A stretch of 64,000 bases of DNA from Clostridia bacterium (GTDB lineage Bacteria > Bacillota > Clostridia > Christensenellales > Borkfalkiaceae), in contig JAFVYV010000017.1 in the NCBI GenBank assembly GCA_017508485.1, forward strand, positions 1 to 64,000, written 5' to 3'. The notes under the pieces were generated by a model that was not told the origin of the DNA, did no database searches, and saw only the letters and a program-made list of their open reading frames with translations. This document shows, piece after piece, positions 31,476-40,459 of this stretch; position 1 is the stretch's first letter; each line of letters starts with the position of its first letter. The position numbers and the translations under genes are program-made.

Positions 31476-31868
31476 ATGAAGTTATCGTCAAAAACAAGGT
31501 ACGGGCTACGTGCTTGTCATCTTTTGGCAAGTAGTTACCCAAAAAGTTTATCTGCAACAAGTATAGAAGAAACGCTAAACGTTTCAGCAAAATACGTTGA
31601 ACAAATTATGCGTTCACTAACTTTGGCAGGGTTAGTTAAAGCAACAAGGGGCGCAAGTGGTGGCTATTTTTTAGCAAAAGACCCTGGCGTAATTACGGTA
31701 GGCGATATTGTAAGGGCGTTAGAAACCATTGAACTTGTTGAGTGTTTATCTAAAGACGCTACTTGTAAATGTTGTCCATCTTCAAAGGTATGGAAAAAAC
31801 TTTACGACGGTATTAACCAAGTTTTAGACGGTATGACCTTAAAAGAAATGACGGAGGGAAGGGTTTAG
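31476..31868 (+). CDS. Rrf2-family iron-sulphur regulator
   Basis: A 130-residue winged-helix repressor (MKLSSKTRYGLRACHLLA, SAKYVEQIMRSLTLAGLVKATRGASGGYFLA). CLSKDATCKCC near residues 90-100 gives Cys ligands for an iron-sulphur cluster as in IscR. It heads the nifS-nifU operon and overlaps nifS by zero bases (stop then ATG), so it most likely represses cluster synthesis when cluster supply is sufficient. Confidence 0.9.
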   Translation: MKLSSKTRYGLRACHLLASSYPKSLSATSIEETLNVSAKYVEQIMRSLTLAGLVKATRGASGGYFLAKDPGVITVGDIVRALETIELVECLSKDATCKCCPSSKVWKKLYDGINQVLDGMTLKEMTEGRV

Positions 31869-33053
31869 ATGAAACCTATATATTTTGACCACGCCGCAAC
31901 CACTCCTTTAGATAAAAGAGTGCTTGAAAAGATGATGCCTTATTTTACCGATATTTTTGGTAACGCAAACAGCCAACATATGTTTGGTAGGGAAGCAATC
32001 AAAGGCGTTGACACGGCAAGGGACACAATTGCAAAATTAATAAACTGTAAACCAAGTGAACTTTACTTTACTTCAGGTGGTACGGAAGCAGACAACTGGG
32101 TACTTAAAGGGGTTGCAGATGCTTATAAAGAAAAGGGCAAACATATTATCATAACTCAAATTGAACACGCCGCTATGCTTGAAACGGCAAAAGCGCTTGA
32201 AAAGAAGGGATTTGAAGTAAGTTTTGCTAAGCCAACGACTGAAGGTATTATCACACCAGAAGAAATTGAAAGTTTAATTAGACCTGACACAATTTTAATA
32301 GGTTGTATGTTCGCTAATAACGAAATAGGAACTATTCAGCCTATAAAAGAAATTGTTGAAGTTGCCAAAAAGTACAAAATTTTAACCTTTACCGACGCAG
32401 TTCAAGCAGCAGGGGTTATTAAACTTGACGTAAAAGAACTTGGCGTTGACTTTATGTCGTTTAGTGCACACAAGTTTTACGGACCAAAAGGTATCGGCGC
32501 ACTTTACGTAAAAAACGGCGTAAAGATTGCAACAATGATGACTGGTGGCCATCAAGAAAGAACAAAACGTGGTGGAACAACCAACGTTCCTGCCGTTATC
32601 GGTTTTGCTGAAGCATTTAGAATTGCTAACGAAGAATTAGAAGAAAACGCAAAATACGTAACTATGCTACGCGATAGATTTATTGACGGAATATTAAAAG
32701 AAGTTCCGTTCGTTAGACTAAACGGACATAGAACAAAAAGGCTACCTGCAAACGCAGACTTTTCTTTTGAATATATTGAAGGCGAATCAATTTTGTTTAG
32801 TTTAGACTTAGCAGGAATTGCAGTATCAAGTGGTTCTGCTTGTAGTTCAGGTTCACTTGACCCTTCACACGTGCTACTCGCAATAGGCGTACCTGTTGAA
32901 GTTGCGCACGGTTCTATAAGATTTACTTTTGGTAAGCATAACACGGTAGAAGAAGTTGACTACGCAATTAAAAGCGTAAAAGAAATTGTTGAAAGATTAA
33001 GGGCGTTATCGCCACTATTTAATGCAAAGGACGGAGAAATTAAAAATGTATAA
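31869..33053 (+). CDS. nifS: cysteine desulfurase
   Basis: A 394-residue PLP enzyme of IscS/NifS type that takes sulphur from cysteine for cluster assembly. It starts YFDHAATTPLD; the PLP Lys is in FSAHKFYGPKG near residue 204; the active-site Cys lies in SSGSACSSGS near 327. Length fits the family. It overlaps the scaffold gene by eight bases. Confidence 0.95.
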   Translation: MKPIYFDHAATTPLDKRVLEKMMPYFTDIFGNANSQHMFGREAIKGVDTARDTIAKLINCKPSELYFTSGGTEADNWVLKGVADAYKEKGKHIIITQIEHAAMLETAKALEKKGFEVSFAKPTTEGIITPEEIESLIRPDTILIGCMFANNEIGTIQPIKEIVEVAKKYKILTFTDAVQAAGVIKLDVKELGVDFMSFSAHKFYGPKGIGALYVKNGVKIATMMTGGHQERTKRGGTTNVPAVIGFAEAFRIANEELEENAKYVTMLRDRFIDGILKEVPFVRLNGHRTKRLPANADFSFEYIEGESILFSLDLAGIAVSSGSACSSGSLDPSHVLLAIGVPVEVAHGSIRFTFGKHNTVEEVDYAIKSVKEIVERLRALSPLFNAKDGEIKNV

Positions 33054-33417
33054 TGAAAAGGTAATGGAAGCATTTGCAAATCCAAAAAACGTAGGTGAAA
33101 TTGAAAATCCAGACGGCGTTGGTCTAGTAGGTAACGCAAGTTGTGGCGACATAATGCAAATAACTTTAAGAATTGTTGACGAAGTTATCGTTGACGCTAA
33201 ATTTAAAACTTTCGGTTGCGCTGCTGCAATTGCAACAAGTTCAACTGCAACGGAAATGGTTAAGGGTATGACCGTTGACGAAGCGCTAAAATTAACAAAC
33301 AAAAAGGTTGTTGAAGCGTTAGAAGGTTTACCACCACAAAAACTACATTGTTCAGTACTCGCTGAAGAAGCAATCAAAAAAGCGATAGAAGACTACCGTT
33401 CAAAACAAGCAAAATAA
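33046..33417 (+). CDS. nifU: iron-sulphur scaffold protein NifU/IscU type
   Basis: A 123-residue scaffold. MYNEKVMEAFANPKNVGEIENPDG, NASCGD, KTFGCAAAIATSS and LHCSVLAEEAI give the three cluster Cys residues. ATG 33046 is chosen because the start motif Y.EKVM.HF.NPRNVG is conserved. It works with the overlapping desulfurase. The text uses AF where many members have HF. Confidence 0.95.
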   Translation: MYNEKVMEAFANPKNVGEIENPDGVGLVGNASCGDIMQITLRIVDEVIVDAKFKTFGCAAAIATSSTATEMVKGMTVDEALKLTNKKVVEALEGLPPQKLHCSVLAEEAIKKAIEDYRSKQAK

Positions 33418-33429
33418 TTAAAAATTAAA

Positions 33430-33457
33430 AGCGACTAGAAAAACTGGTCGCTTTTTT
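33430..33457 (+). terminator. nifU terminator
   Basis: GCGACTAG and CTGGTCGC with T run. Confidence 0.85.
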
Positions 33458-33467
33458 ATTTTTAAAA

Positions 33468-33501
33468 TTAGCAAAGATTGACATTTTTGCGAATAATTGA
33501 C
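33468..33501 (+). promoter_or_regulatory. divergent copies of the TTTAACAAA-type motif
   Basis: TTAGCAAAGATTGAC (33468) and TTGCGAATAATTGAC (33487) are 19 bp apart, just upstream of the -35 box (TTGGCT 33519) and TATAAT (33541). They resemble the better pairs at 415 and 43893. Confidence 0.35.
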
Positions 33502-33576
33502 CTCTTTTAAAAATGCTATTGGCTTTTTTTTGAAAAATGCTATAATCTAATTAAAAATAAAAAAAAGGAGATAGAT

Positions 33577-36315
33577 ATGAAAAGATTGGTAATTTTATTT
33601 AGCGTTCTTTTAGCGTTATCAACGACGTTGTTTTCACTCACTATAACGGGTGCCGGAGTATCTGCTACGGAACAACAAAGAACGGCTGAAACTGATTTTA
33701 GCACGTTTAGTACTGATTATGAAATTGGAACTAGCAAAAGAGACTTAAAAATTAGCAGTACTGACTTACTTGGTGGTTTTGCAACCGTTGCATCAAACGT
33801 TTCTTCTGCTACTGGTAACGGCGCTGTTATAGTTAAAGAAGATACTGACGGTAGTAAATATCTTGAAGCAAGAAATTATACGAAATCTGGCTCTTCAAGT
33901 GGGTTTATAAATATTACTTTTATATTAGGTGCTGGATTAGAAGCAGGTAGAGAATACGACCTTTCTGTAACCTATAGAGCATCTAGTGGTTTTGAACCTG
34001 CTGGTTCTACGGAAGAAAAAAGTATTTTCTTAAGGAACAAAGACGGTGAAGTTGGTTTTAGTGATATTCCTTTATACGGAGTTTATAAAACTGGTGAAAA
34101 GACTAACGGCTGGTACACTTACAATACTAAAGTAACGCCAAAAGCAGACGGTATTGCAAAGGTTATGTTTATATTTTATACAACTCCAAATACTGACTGT
34201 AGTTCAGGGGTTGATTTAAAATCTATTAAATTAAGTGGTGTAGAAGACGTACCTGAAGAAAATACTACGCTTACGACCGTACGTATAAATTATTATAATC
34301 CAGAAGACACAAAACAACCTGAAATTGCTCTATATAAAGGTGTTCATACTGACACGGATAACACTTATAGGGAAACTTTGTATAGTTTAGCCTTAAACGT
34401 TACGGGTGATTTTGTAACCGGTGTTGAAGAAAACAAGCCTTATATTCAATCTGAATTAAGACAAGGCGTTTATTACGCTAAGGTTTACTATCGTAACTAT
34501 AAGATTAGCGGTGATGATTGTATTTATAAATATTTCTACGTTCCTGGTGATGGAGAACCTATAACCATTGATATTGAATTAAAAACGATAGAAGAAAACA
34601 ACTTTGCTGATAAGTCTGCTATCTATCAAACGGATGAACTTTTAGAATTAGTAGGAACTGACGACTTAGTAGGTTTTGAGCCACTTGACACGCCAACTTT
34701 TACAAAACACACGGATAATTCTAAACAATTCTTAACAAACGCAGACGTTTGCGAATATATTACTAATTTAGAAAATAAAACGGACTATTTAAAAATATAT
34801 TATCCATACGGCTTAACACCTAGAGGATTAAAGTGGCCTGTAATGGTATTCACAAACCTTTCTTTTGAAGAAGATATGGATACTATGGGTGCTAACATTC
34901 AAGCATTAAAGAAAGAAGTATTAATGGTATCAGGTGGCGTACACGGTAACGAACCTGCAGGGGAAGAAGGCGTACTTGCTTTCTGTAACGAACTTTGCAC
35001 AGAATATGGCGAAAATCTTTTAGATTTCTTTGGTGCAATCGTAGTAATGCCAACAGTTCAACCAGATAACCGTCAAGCATTCCTTCGTTTAGACCCAGTA
35101 ACTAACGTAAACCACAACCGTGATATAATGGAAGCAACCTTATATTCAAGTAGATATCAATTAGCAACATATTATACCTTTATGCCAACCGTTTATATTG
35201 ACTGTCACGAAGACGAAGGTAGAATGTTGCTTGATGAAAAAGGTTTATATACTGATAACTTAGACGACGTATGTATTCGTTATTCTACAGTATCAAATTC
35301 ACCATTAGTAACACCTGATGCAGAAGGGTTTGTAGCAAAGAAAGAAACGAGAATGCATCAAATGATGCTTGGCACTATTTCTAATTTAAGAACTACCGGA
35401 CTTAGACCAACCATATATTTTATGGGAACTTCTAACCCTAACAATATTAAGGACTATCCTATGGCAACGGGTGCATACAACTTCCTTATTGAAGTAATGA
35501 GAATATATACGGGTAAAGCACGTTACGAAAGAGCAGTTTGGGCAATGAAAACAGCGTTAAAAGAAATAGTTGCGCAAGTTGTTTCATACGATGGAAAGAT
35601 TGCTGAAGAAGTTTATGCAAACAGAGAAAGAACTGCAGCAATCACAAAGTTTGATGAAAACCGTATGTTTATATTAGATACTACAGCATCAGGCGTATTA
35701 AAGGAAGTAATGCCAAGACCAACTATGTACGCTTGGGGTGAATACAAAGATGCAAACGCAACGAAGACTTATTATTTTAACGATAAAATATCAAAATCTC
35801 GTGCTATGCCAACTGCATACGTTGTTGATGCTAACCACCCTAATATTGATAAGATTTTAGACATATTAGACGTTCATAGAATTAAATACACAAAAATCAA
35901 AGACGGCAGTAGTTTATTATTAAAGAAATATACTGGTGGATATGAAAATACAGCGTTAACAAGCGCGCAAGAAACTACTTTTGAAAACGGTGCATACGCC
36001 GTAACGTTAAACTGTGCAAACGCGTACGTAATAGGTTATTTATTTGAACCGGATAGTCACGACTATACACCACCTGTAGAAGAAGGAAAGGTAAGTGAAA
36101 CAAGAGTAAGTTTTGCGCATATGGGACTTGTAACTAACGAAAACACAATTTACCGTTCAGAAGTAGATGATATTTACCTAACAATTGAAGGTTTAAGCGT
36201 TGACAATCCAACTGATGACAAGGGTGGTTGTGGCTCAGTAATTACAGTAGGAAGCACACTTCTTTCTATAGTACTACTTGCAGGTAGCATAGTTGTACTT
36301 AAGAAAAAAGACTAA
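33577..36315 (+). CDS. secreted M14 zinc carboxypeptidase-like protein, copy 1
   Basis: A 912-residue exported protein. A signal peptide (LVILFSVLLALSTTLFSLTI) is followed by a beta module (ending near residue 225), a second beta region and an M14-type domain. HGNEPAGEE near 456 gives the HxxE zinc ligands, DCHED near 543 the third His, and FLIEVMR near 638 the catalytic Glu. The tail DDKGGCGSVITVG, a hydrophobic stretch and KKKD form a membrane or sorting anchor. It may trim peptidoglycan peptides or dietary peptides outside the cell. It is a tandem paralogue of 36544. Confidence 0.75.
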   Translation: MKRLVILFSVLLALSTTLFSLTITGAGVSATEQQRTAETDFSTFSTDYEIGTSKRDLKISSTDLLGGFATVASNVSSATGNGAVIVKEDTDGSKYLEARNYTKSGSSSGFINITFILGAGLEAGREYDLSVTYRASSGFEPAGSTEEKSIFLRNKDGEVGFSDIPLYGVYKTGEKTNGWYTYNTKVTPKADGIAKVMFIFYTTPNTDCSSGVDLKSIKLSGVEDVPEENTTLTTVRINYYNPEDTKQPEIALYKGVHTDTDNTYRETLYSLALNVTGDFVTGVEENKPYIQSELRQGVYYAKVYYRNYKISGDDCIYKYFYVPGDGEPITIDIELKTIEENNFADKSAIYQTDELLELVGTDDLVGFEPLDTPTFTKHTDNSKQFLTNADVCEYITNLENKTDYLKIYYPYGLTPRGLKWPVMVFTNLSFEEDMDTMGANIQALKKEVLMVSGGVHGNEPAGEEGVLAFCNELCTEYGENLLDFFGAIVVMPTVQPDNRQAFLRLDPVTNVNHNRDIMEATLYSSRYQLATYYTFMPTVYIDCHEDEGRMLLDEKGLYTDNLDDVCIRYSTVSNSPLVTPDAEGFVAKKETRMHQMMLGTISNLRTTGLRPTIYFMGTSNPNNIKDYPMATGAYNFLIEVMRIYTGKARYERAVWAMKTALKEIVAQVVSYDGKIAEEVYANRERTAAITKFDENRMFILDTTASGVLKEVMPRPTMYAWGEYKDANATKTYYFNDKISKSRAMPTAYVVDANHPNIDKILDILDVHRIKYTKIKDGSSLLLKKYTGGYENTALTSAQETTFENGAYAVTLNCANAYVIGYLFEPDSHDYTPPVEEGKVSETRVSFAHMGLVTNENTIYRSEVDDIYLTIEGLSVDNPTDDKGGCGSVITVGSTLLSIVLLAGSIVVLKKKD

Positions 36316-36332
36316 TTAAATAAAAAAACTAA

Positions 36333-36367
36333 AAACGGTTTAAAGGTTTCTTTAAGCCGTTTTTTTT
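36333..36367 (+). terminator. terminator
   Basis: AACGGTTTAAAG and TTTAAGCCGTT, then a T run. Confidence 0.85.
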
Positions 36368-36368
36368 A

Positions 36369-36446
36369 TTTAACAAATCTTGTCGTTAGTTTTTGTTTTT
36401 AGCAAAAAAGAGTATTTAAAGGGAAATATATTTAACAAAAGTTGTT
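36369..36446 (+). promoter_or_regulatory. TTTAACAAA-type motifs
   Basis: TTTAACAAATCTTGTC (36369) and TTTAACAAAAGTTGTT (36431) lie 62 bp apart, close to three times 21, upstream of TTGCAA (36475) and TATAAT (36499). Confidence 0.4.
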
Positions 36447-36474
36447 TTTGACCTGCTTTTTTTTAAAAAAATAG

Positions 36475-36504
36475 TTGCAAAAAAAGGGGACAGTGGTTTA
36501 TAAT
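36475..36504 (+). promoter_or_regulatory. promoter of second M14 gene
   Basis: TTGCAA (36475-36480) and TATAAT (36499-36504), spacer 18 bp. Confidence 0.6.
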
Positions 36505-36543
36505 AAATATGAAATAACAAATATAATAAAAGGGAGAAGGTTT

Positions 36544-39168
36544 ATGAAAAAAAGACTTACAATTTTATTTGTAGTTTTAATGCTTGTATCAAGTGCTTTG
36601 TTTGCTCTTTCAATGACAAGTTTTGGTGTAGGCGCTGCGACTTTAACTACTAATTTTGATTCAGTTACCGACTCAACTGGCGACATAGGTACTAACAAAG
36701 TTAACGTTGGTAGTTTTGACATATCAGTAGCAAGTACTTATACTTCTAAAGGTGGTATTGAAGTCGTTGTAGAAAGTGATGAATCATTTATAAGAGTTAC
36801 AAGTAAGATAGATTCAGGCTCAACTTTCGTGTATCTTAACACAGACCTTACAAAAGGTACTTATAAAGTTAAGGCACAAATTAGACTTAGTGATAACTAT
36901 GAAACAACAACTTCAAGTTCAGGTAAGTACATTATTTTTAGAATAGGTAACGACCCTACTATGGACGTTGTATGGTATAACAACAGTACTGTTCCTACAA
37001 CTGAATGGACTACTATTGAAAAGACTGTAGAAGTTACTAAAGACGTTTCTTCAAACAGATTATACTTCTATGCAAAGGCTGGTTCTTACTTTGATATTAA
37101 AGAACTAACAATTGAAGGTGGTTCAGACGTACAAGGCGAACAAACTGCAGGTGATATTCCAGTAAAAATTACCTACTACAATCCGTTAGAAAACGCAACA
37201 AAGCAACCAACTATAGTCGTTTATAAAGGTATTCATAACGAAGCCGCTTATAGAACGGAAGTTAAGGGTACAACAACTACTGAAGACGGAAAGAAAGTAT
37301 TTACTGCTAATTTAGTTGAAGGTTTATACTGCGCTAAAGTTTCTTACGGTGGAAGATACGTTGCAAAATACTTTAACGTTAAAACTGGCACTCCAGTAGA
37401 CCTTGATATTCCATACGACCCAAGTTATGCACAAAACTGGTCAGAAGATATGTCTATAATTCAAACTGATGAGTTTATGGCAAAATTAAGGGCAGAAGAT
37501 ATCGTTGGTTATGAACCAGTTGATACTCCAACTTTCACAAAACACGCAAATTCTATGCAAGAATTTATGACGAATAACGAACTTGTTGAATACGTAAATA
37601 ACTTAGATGCTAACTCAACAAACTTAAAGGTTTACTATCCGTTTAACCTTTCTAAACTTCAAAACAAAACACCAGTTTTAGTATTTACTAAAAATGCAGA
37701 TGAATTACCTAACGACTTAAAGGAAGCAGGAACTAAAATTCAAGCATTAAAGAAAGAAGTTTTAATGACAACCGGTGGTATCCACGGTAACGAACCAGGT
37801 GGCGCAGAAGGTAACGTTGCTTTTGCAAAAGAACTTGCTGGTAGCTATGGTAACACAGTTTTAGATTTCTTTGGTGCAATCGTTTTAATTCCAAGTGTTG
37901 AAGTAGATAACTTCCAACTTTTCGTACGTAATTCTCCAAAAGAATATACAAGAAAGGGAACGGAAGCATTAAACTCAAACAGAGATGCAATGCTTGTAGA
38001 ACTTGAAGCAACAGAAAACAGACACTTCGTATACAATGCGTTTAACCCAACAGTTTGTATTGACTGTCACGAAGACTTCTCTAAATATACTTTAAATCCA
38101 AGCACTCTAATCACTAAAGACGACCAAATGAACGATATAGCGATTAGACACTCAAGTATTGGTAACTCTTCTTTCTATGACAGAGACGGTGCTTACTATC
38201 AAAGCAAAGATTCTATCCAAAGCAAAATAATGATGGATTCTATTGATGCCTTAAATGAAAGGGGCTTTAGAACGACTATTTATTATTCAGAAGGTAGCAC
38301 TCCTGCAGTTGCTAACGGATACTATACTGCAAACGGTTCACTAAGTTTCTTAATTGAAGTAAGACGTATCAATTCTGGTAGGTCACACTACGAAAGAGCG
38401 GTATTCGGTATGAGAGAAGCGTTAAAGACTATAACTAACCAAGTTATGTCTTATGAAGGCGAAATTGCTACTAAAGTTTACGCTGGTAGAGAAAGACTTG
38501 CTTCTATCACTAAGTTTGATGCAAACAACACTTTTGCTTTAGATGCTGTTTCAGAAAACTTTAGTTATACCGTTGTTAACCCAACAATGCACGCAAGTGG
38601 CGAATGGGCAAACGAACACGGCACAAGACAACTAACTGTAAAGAACAAAATTACTAAGACACGTGCAATGGCTACTGCTTACGTAATTGATGCAAATCAT
38701 CCTTACCTAAACGAAATGTTAAGAATTTTAGACGTTCAAAATATTTCTTATACAAAAATTAAAGCAGGCTCAACCCTATCTTTAAGAAAGTATTTAGGTG
38801 GATATCAAAACACTACTATAGGTGATGCTACTGACGTAACGTTTACTGACGGCGCATACGTAGTAACGTTAAATAGTGCAAAAGCATATTTAATTTCTTA
38901 CCTATTTGAACCAGACGTTTGCAATAGCAATCCATACACAACTTTTGCTCACGCAGGTTACGTTACAAATGAAAACACCATTTACCGTTCAGAAGTAGAT
39001 GATATGCACTTAGTTGTTGAAAGCCTAAAAGAAGGTTCTTCAACCGATACTCCTGACAATCCAACTGATGACAAGGGTGGTTGTGGCTCAGTAATTACAG
39101 TAGGAAGCACAATTCTTTCTATGGTACTACTTGCAGGAGCAACCTTTGTACTTAAGAAAAAAGACTAA
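36544..39168 (+). CDS. secreted M14 zinc carboxypeptidase-like protein, copy 2
   Basis: An 874-residue paralogue of the preceding gene with the same architecture: signal peptide (LTILFVVLMLVSSALFALSM), beta module ending YFDIKELTIEGG, second beta region, M14-type domain with HGNEPGG near 413, DCHED near 507 and FLIEVRR near 604, and tail DDKGGCGSVITVG with KKKD end. ATG 36544 follows GGGAGAAGG; the longer TTG start runs through the promoter. The zinc and catalytic residues are intact, so both copies are probably active with different specificity. Confidence 0.75.
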   Translation: MKKRLTILFVVLMLVSSALFALSMTSFGVGAATLTTNFDSVTDSTGDIGTNKVNVGSFDISVASTYTSKGGIEVVVESDESFIRVTSKIDSGSTFVYLNTDLTKGTYKVKAQIRLSDNYETTTSSSGKYIIFRIGNDPTMDVVWYNNSTVPTTEWTTIEKTVEVTKDVSSNRLYFYAKAGSYFDIKELTIEGGSDVQGEQTAGDIPVKITYYNPLENATKQPTIVVYKGIHNEAAYRTEVKGTTTTEDGKKVFTANLVEGLYCAKVSYGGRYVAKYFNVKTGTPVDLDIPYDPSYAQNWSEDMSIIQTDEFMAKLRAEDIVGYEPVDTPTFTKHANSMQEFMTNNELVEYVNNLDANSTNLKVYYPFNLSKLQNKTPVLVFTKNADELPNDLKEAGTKIQALKKEVLMTTGGIHGNEPGGAEGNVAFAKELAGSYGNTVLDFFGAIVLIPSVEVDNFQLFVRNSPKEYTRKGTEALNSNRDAMLVELEATENRHFVYNAFNPTVCIDCHEDFSKYTLNPSTLITKDDQMNDIAIRHSSIGNSSFYDRDGAYYQSKDSIQSKIMMDSIDALNERGFRTTIYYSEGSTPAVANGYYTANGSLSFLIEVRRINSGRSHYERAVFGMREALKTITNQVMSYEGEIATKVYAGRERLASITKFDANNTFALDAVSENFSYTVVNPTMHASGEWANEHGTRQLTVKNKITKTRAMATAYVIDANHPYLNEMLRILDVQNISYTKIKAGSTLSLRKYLGGYQNTTIGDATDVTFTDGAYVVTLNSAKAYLISYLFEPDVCNSNPYTTFAHAGYVTNENTIYRSEVDDMHLVVESLKEGSSTDTPDNPTDDKGGCGSVITVGSTILSMVLLAGATFVLKKKD

Positions 39169-39186
39169 TCAAAATTTGTTAAACAA

Positions 39187-39214
39187 AAAAGGACTTGAAT
39201 TTTCAAGTCCTTTT
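39187..39214. terminator. bidirectional terminator
   Basis: AAAAGGACTTGAA and TTCAAGTCCTTTT between converging genes. Confidence 0.85.
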
Positions 39215-39229
39215 AATTTTACTTTTTTA

Positions 39230-40327
39230 TTAAACGTTAAATCTAAATAGTACTACGTCGCTATCTTTCATAACGTATTCTTTACCTTCTACTCTAACCT
39301 TGCCCTTTTCCTTTGCTTGAACGAAGCCACCAAGTTCAACAAGGTCATCATAGTCAACGACTTCTGCTCTAATAAATCCCTTTTCAAAGTCGGTGTGAAT
39401 TTTACCTGCCGCTTGTGGCGCTTTAGTACCTTTCTTAATAGTCCAAGCCCTAACTTCCTTTTCACCGGCAGTTAGATAACTGATAAGTCCAAGTAGTGAG
39501 TAAGATGCTTTAACAAGTCTATCAAGACCACTTTCTTCAAGACCAAGTTCAGAAAGGAACATAAGTTGTTCTTCCTTTTCAAGCATAGAAAGTTCTTCTT
39601 CCGTTTTAGCGCAAATAACAAGCGTTTCAGCATCTTCATTTTTTGCGTATTCAATAACTTTCATAACGAAAGGTAGTTCTTCGTTAGTTTTGCCCATATC
39701 GGCTTCTTTAATGTTCGCCGCATAAATTACAGGCTTATTCGTAATTAAGAAAAGGGTGTTTATATATTCCTTTTCTTCTTCCTTACAAGGGAAGTTTCTA
39801 GCAAGTTTTCCTTCTTCCATAAAGGCGATTAAGCGCTTTAATAGGTCGGCTTCAATTTGATACTTTTTATCACCGGTTTTTACCATATTTTCTGCCTTAG
39901 CAAGTTTTTTAGCAAGAGATTCAAGGTCAGAAAAGATAAGTTCTAAGTTAATTGTTTCAATATCACGGATAGGGTCAATTGATGCTTCAACGTGCGTTAT
40001 ATTTTCATCTTCAAAACATCTAACAACGTGAACTATTGCATCAGTTTCCCTAATGTTTGCTAAAAATTTATTTCCAAGACCTTCGCCACGAGATGCGCCT
40101 TTTACAAGACCTGCAATATCAACGAATTCAATAACGGCAGGAGTAACCTTTTTTGCGTTATACATTTTTTCAAGCACGGCTAATCTTTCATCTGGAACGG
40201 CAACGATACCAACGTTTGGTTCAATAGTACAGAAAGGATAGTTAGCGCACTCTGCACCTGCGTGAGTTATTGCGTTAAATAAGGTTGATTTACCTACGTT
40301 AGGAAGTCCTACTACACCTAATTTCAT
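39230..40327 (-). CDS. ychF: ribosome-associated ATPase YchF
   Basis: A 365-residue Obg-family protein that prefers ATP. GLPNVGKSTLFNAIT at the start is the P-loop, NYPFCTIEPNVG switch I, DIAGLVKGASRGEGLGN switch II, and a C-terminal TGS domain holds GTKAPQAAGKIHTDFEKGFIRAEV. It binds ribosomes and responds to oxidative stress in other bacteria. Length is normal. Confidence 0.97.
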   Translation of the reverse strand: MKLGVVGLPNVGKSTLFNAITHAGAECANYPFCTIEPNVGIVAVPDERLAVLEKMYNAKKVTPAVIEFVDIAGLVKGASRGEGLGNKFLANIRETDAIVHVVRCFEDENITHVEASIDPIRDIETINLELIFSDLESLAKKLAKAENMVKTGDKKYQIEADLLKRLIAFMEEGKLARNFPCKEEEKEYINTLFLITNKPVIYAANIKEADMGKTNEELPFVMKVIEYAKNEDAETLVICAKTEEELSMLEKEEQLMFLSELGLEESGLDRLVKASYSLLGLISYLTAGEKEVRAWTIKKGTKAPQAAGKIHTDFEKGFIRAEVVDYDDLVELGGFVQAKEKGKVRVEGKEYVMKDSDVVLFRFNV

Positions 40328-40459
40328 AATTTATCTCCATTTGTATTTCTTTTCTTACCTATTATATACTAAAATATTTAAAAATACAATAATTTTTGGT
40401 TTGCCAAACGGTATAAAAATGTGATAAAATAAAAATGAACTAAAAAAGGAGCCAAAAAA

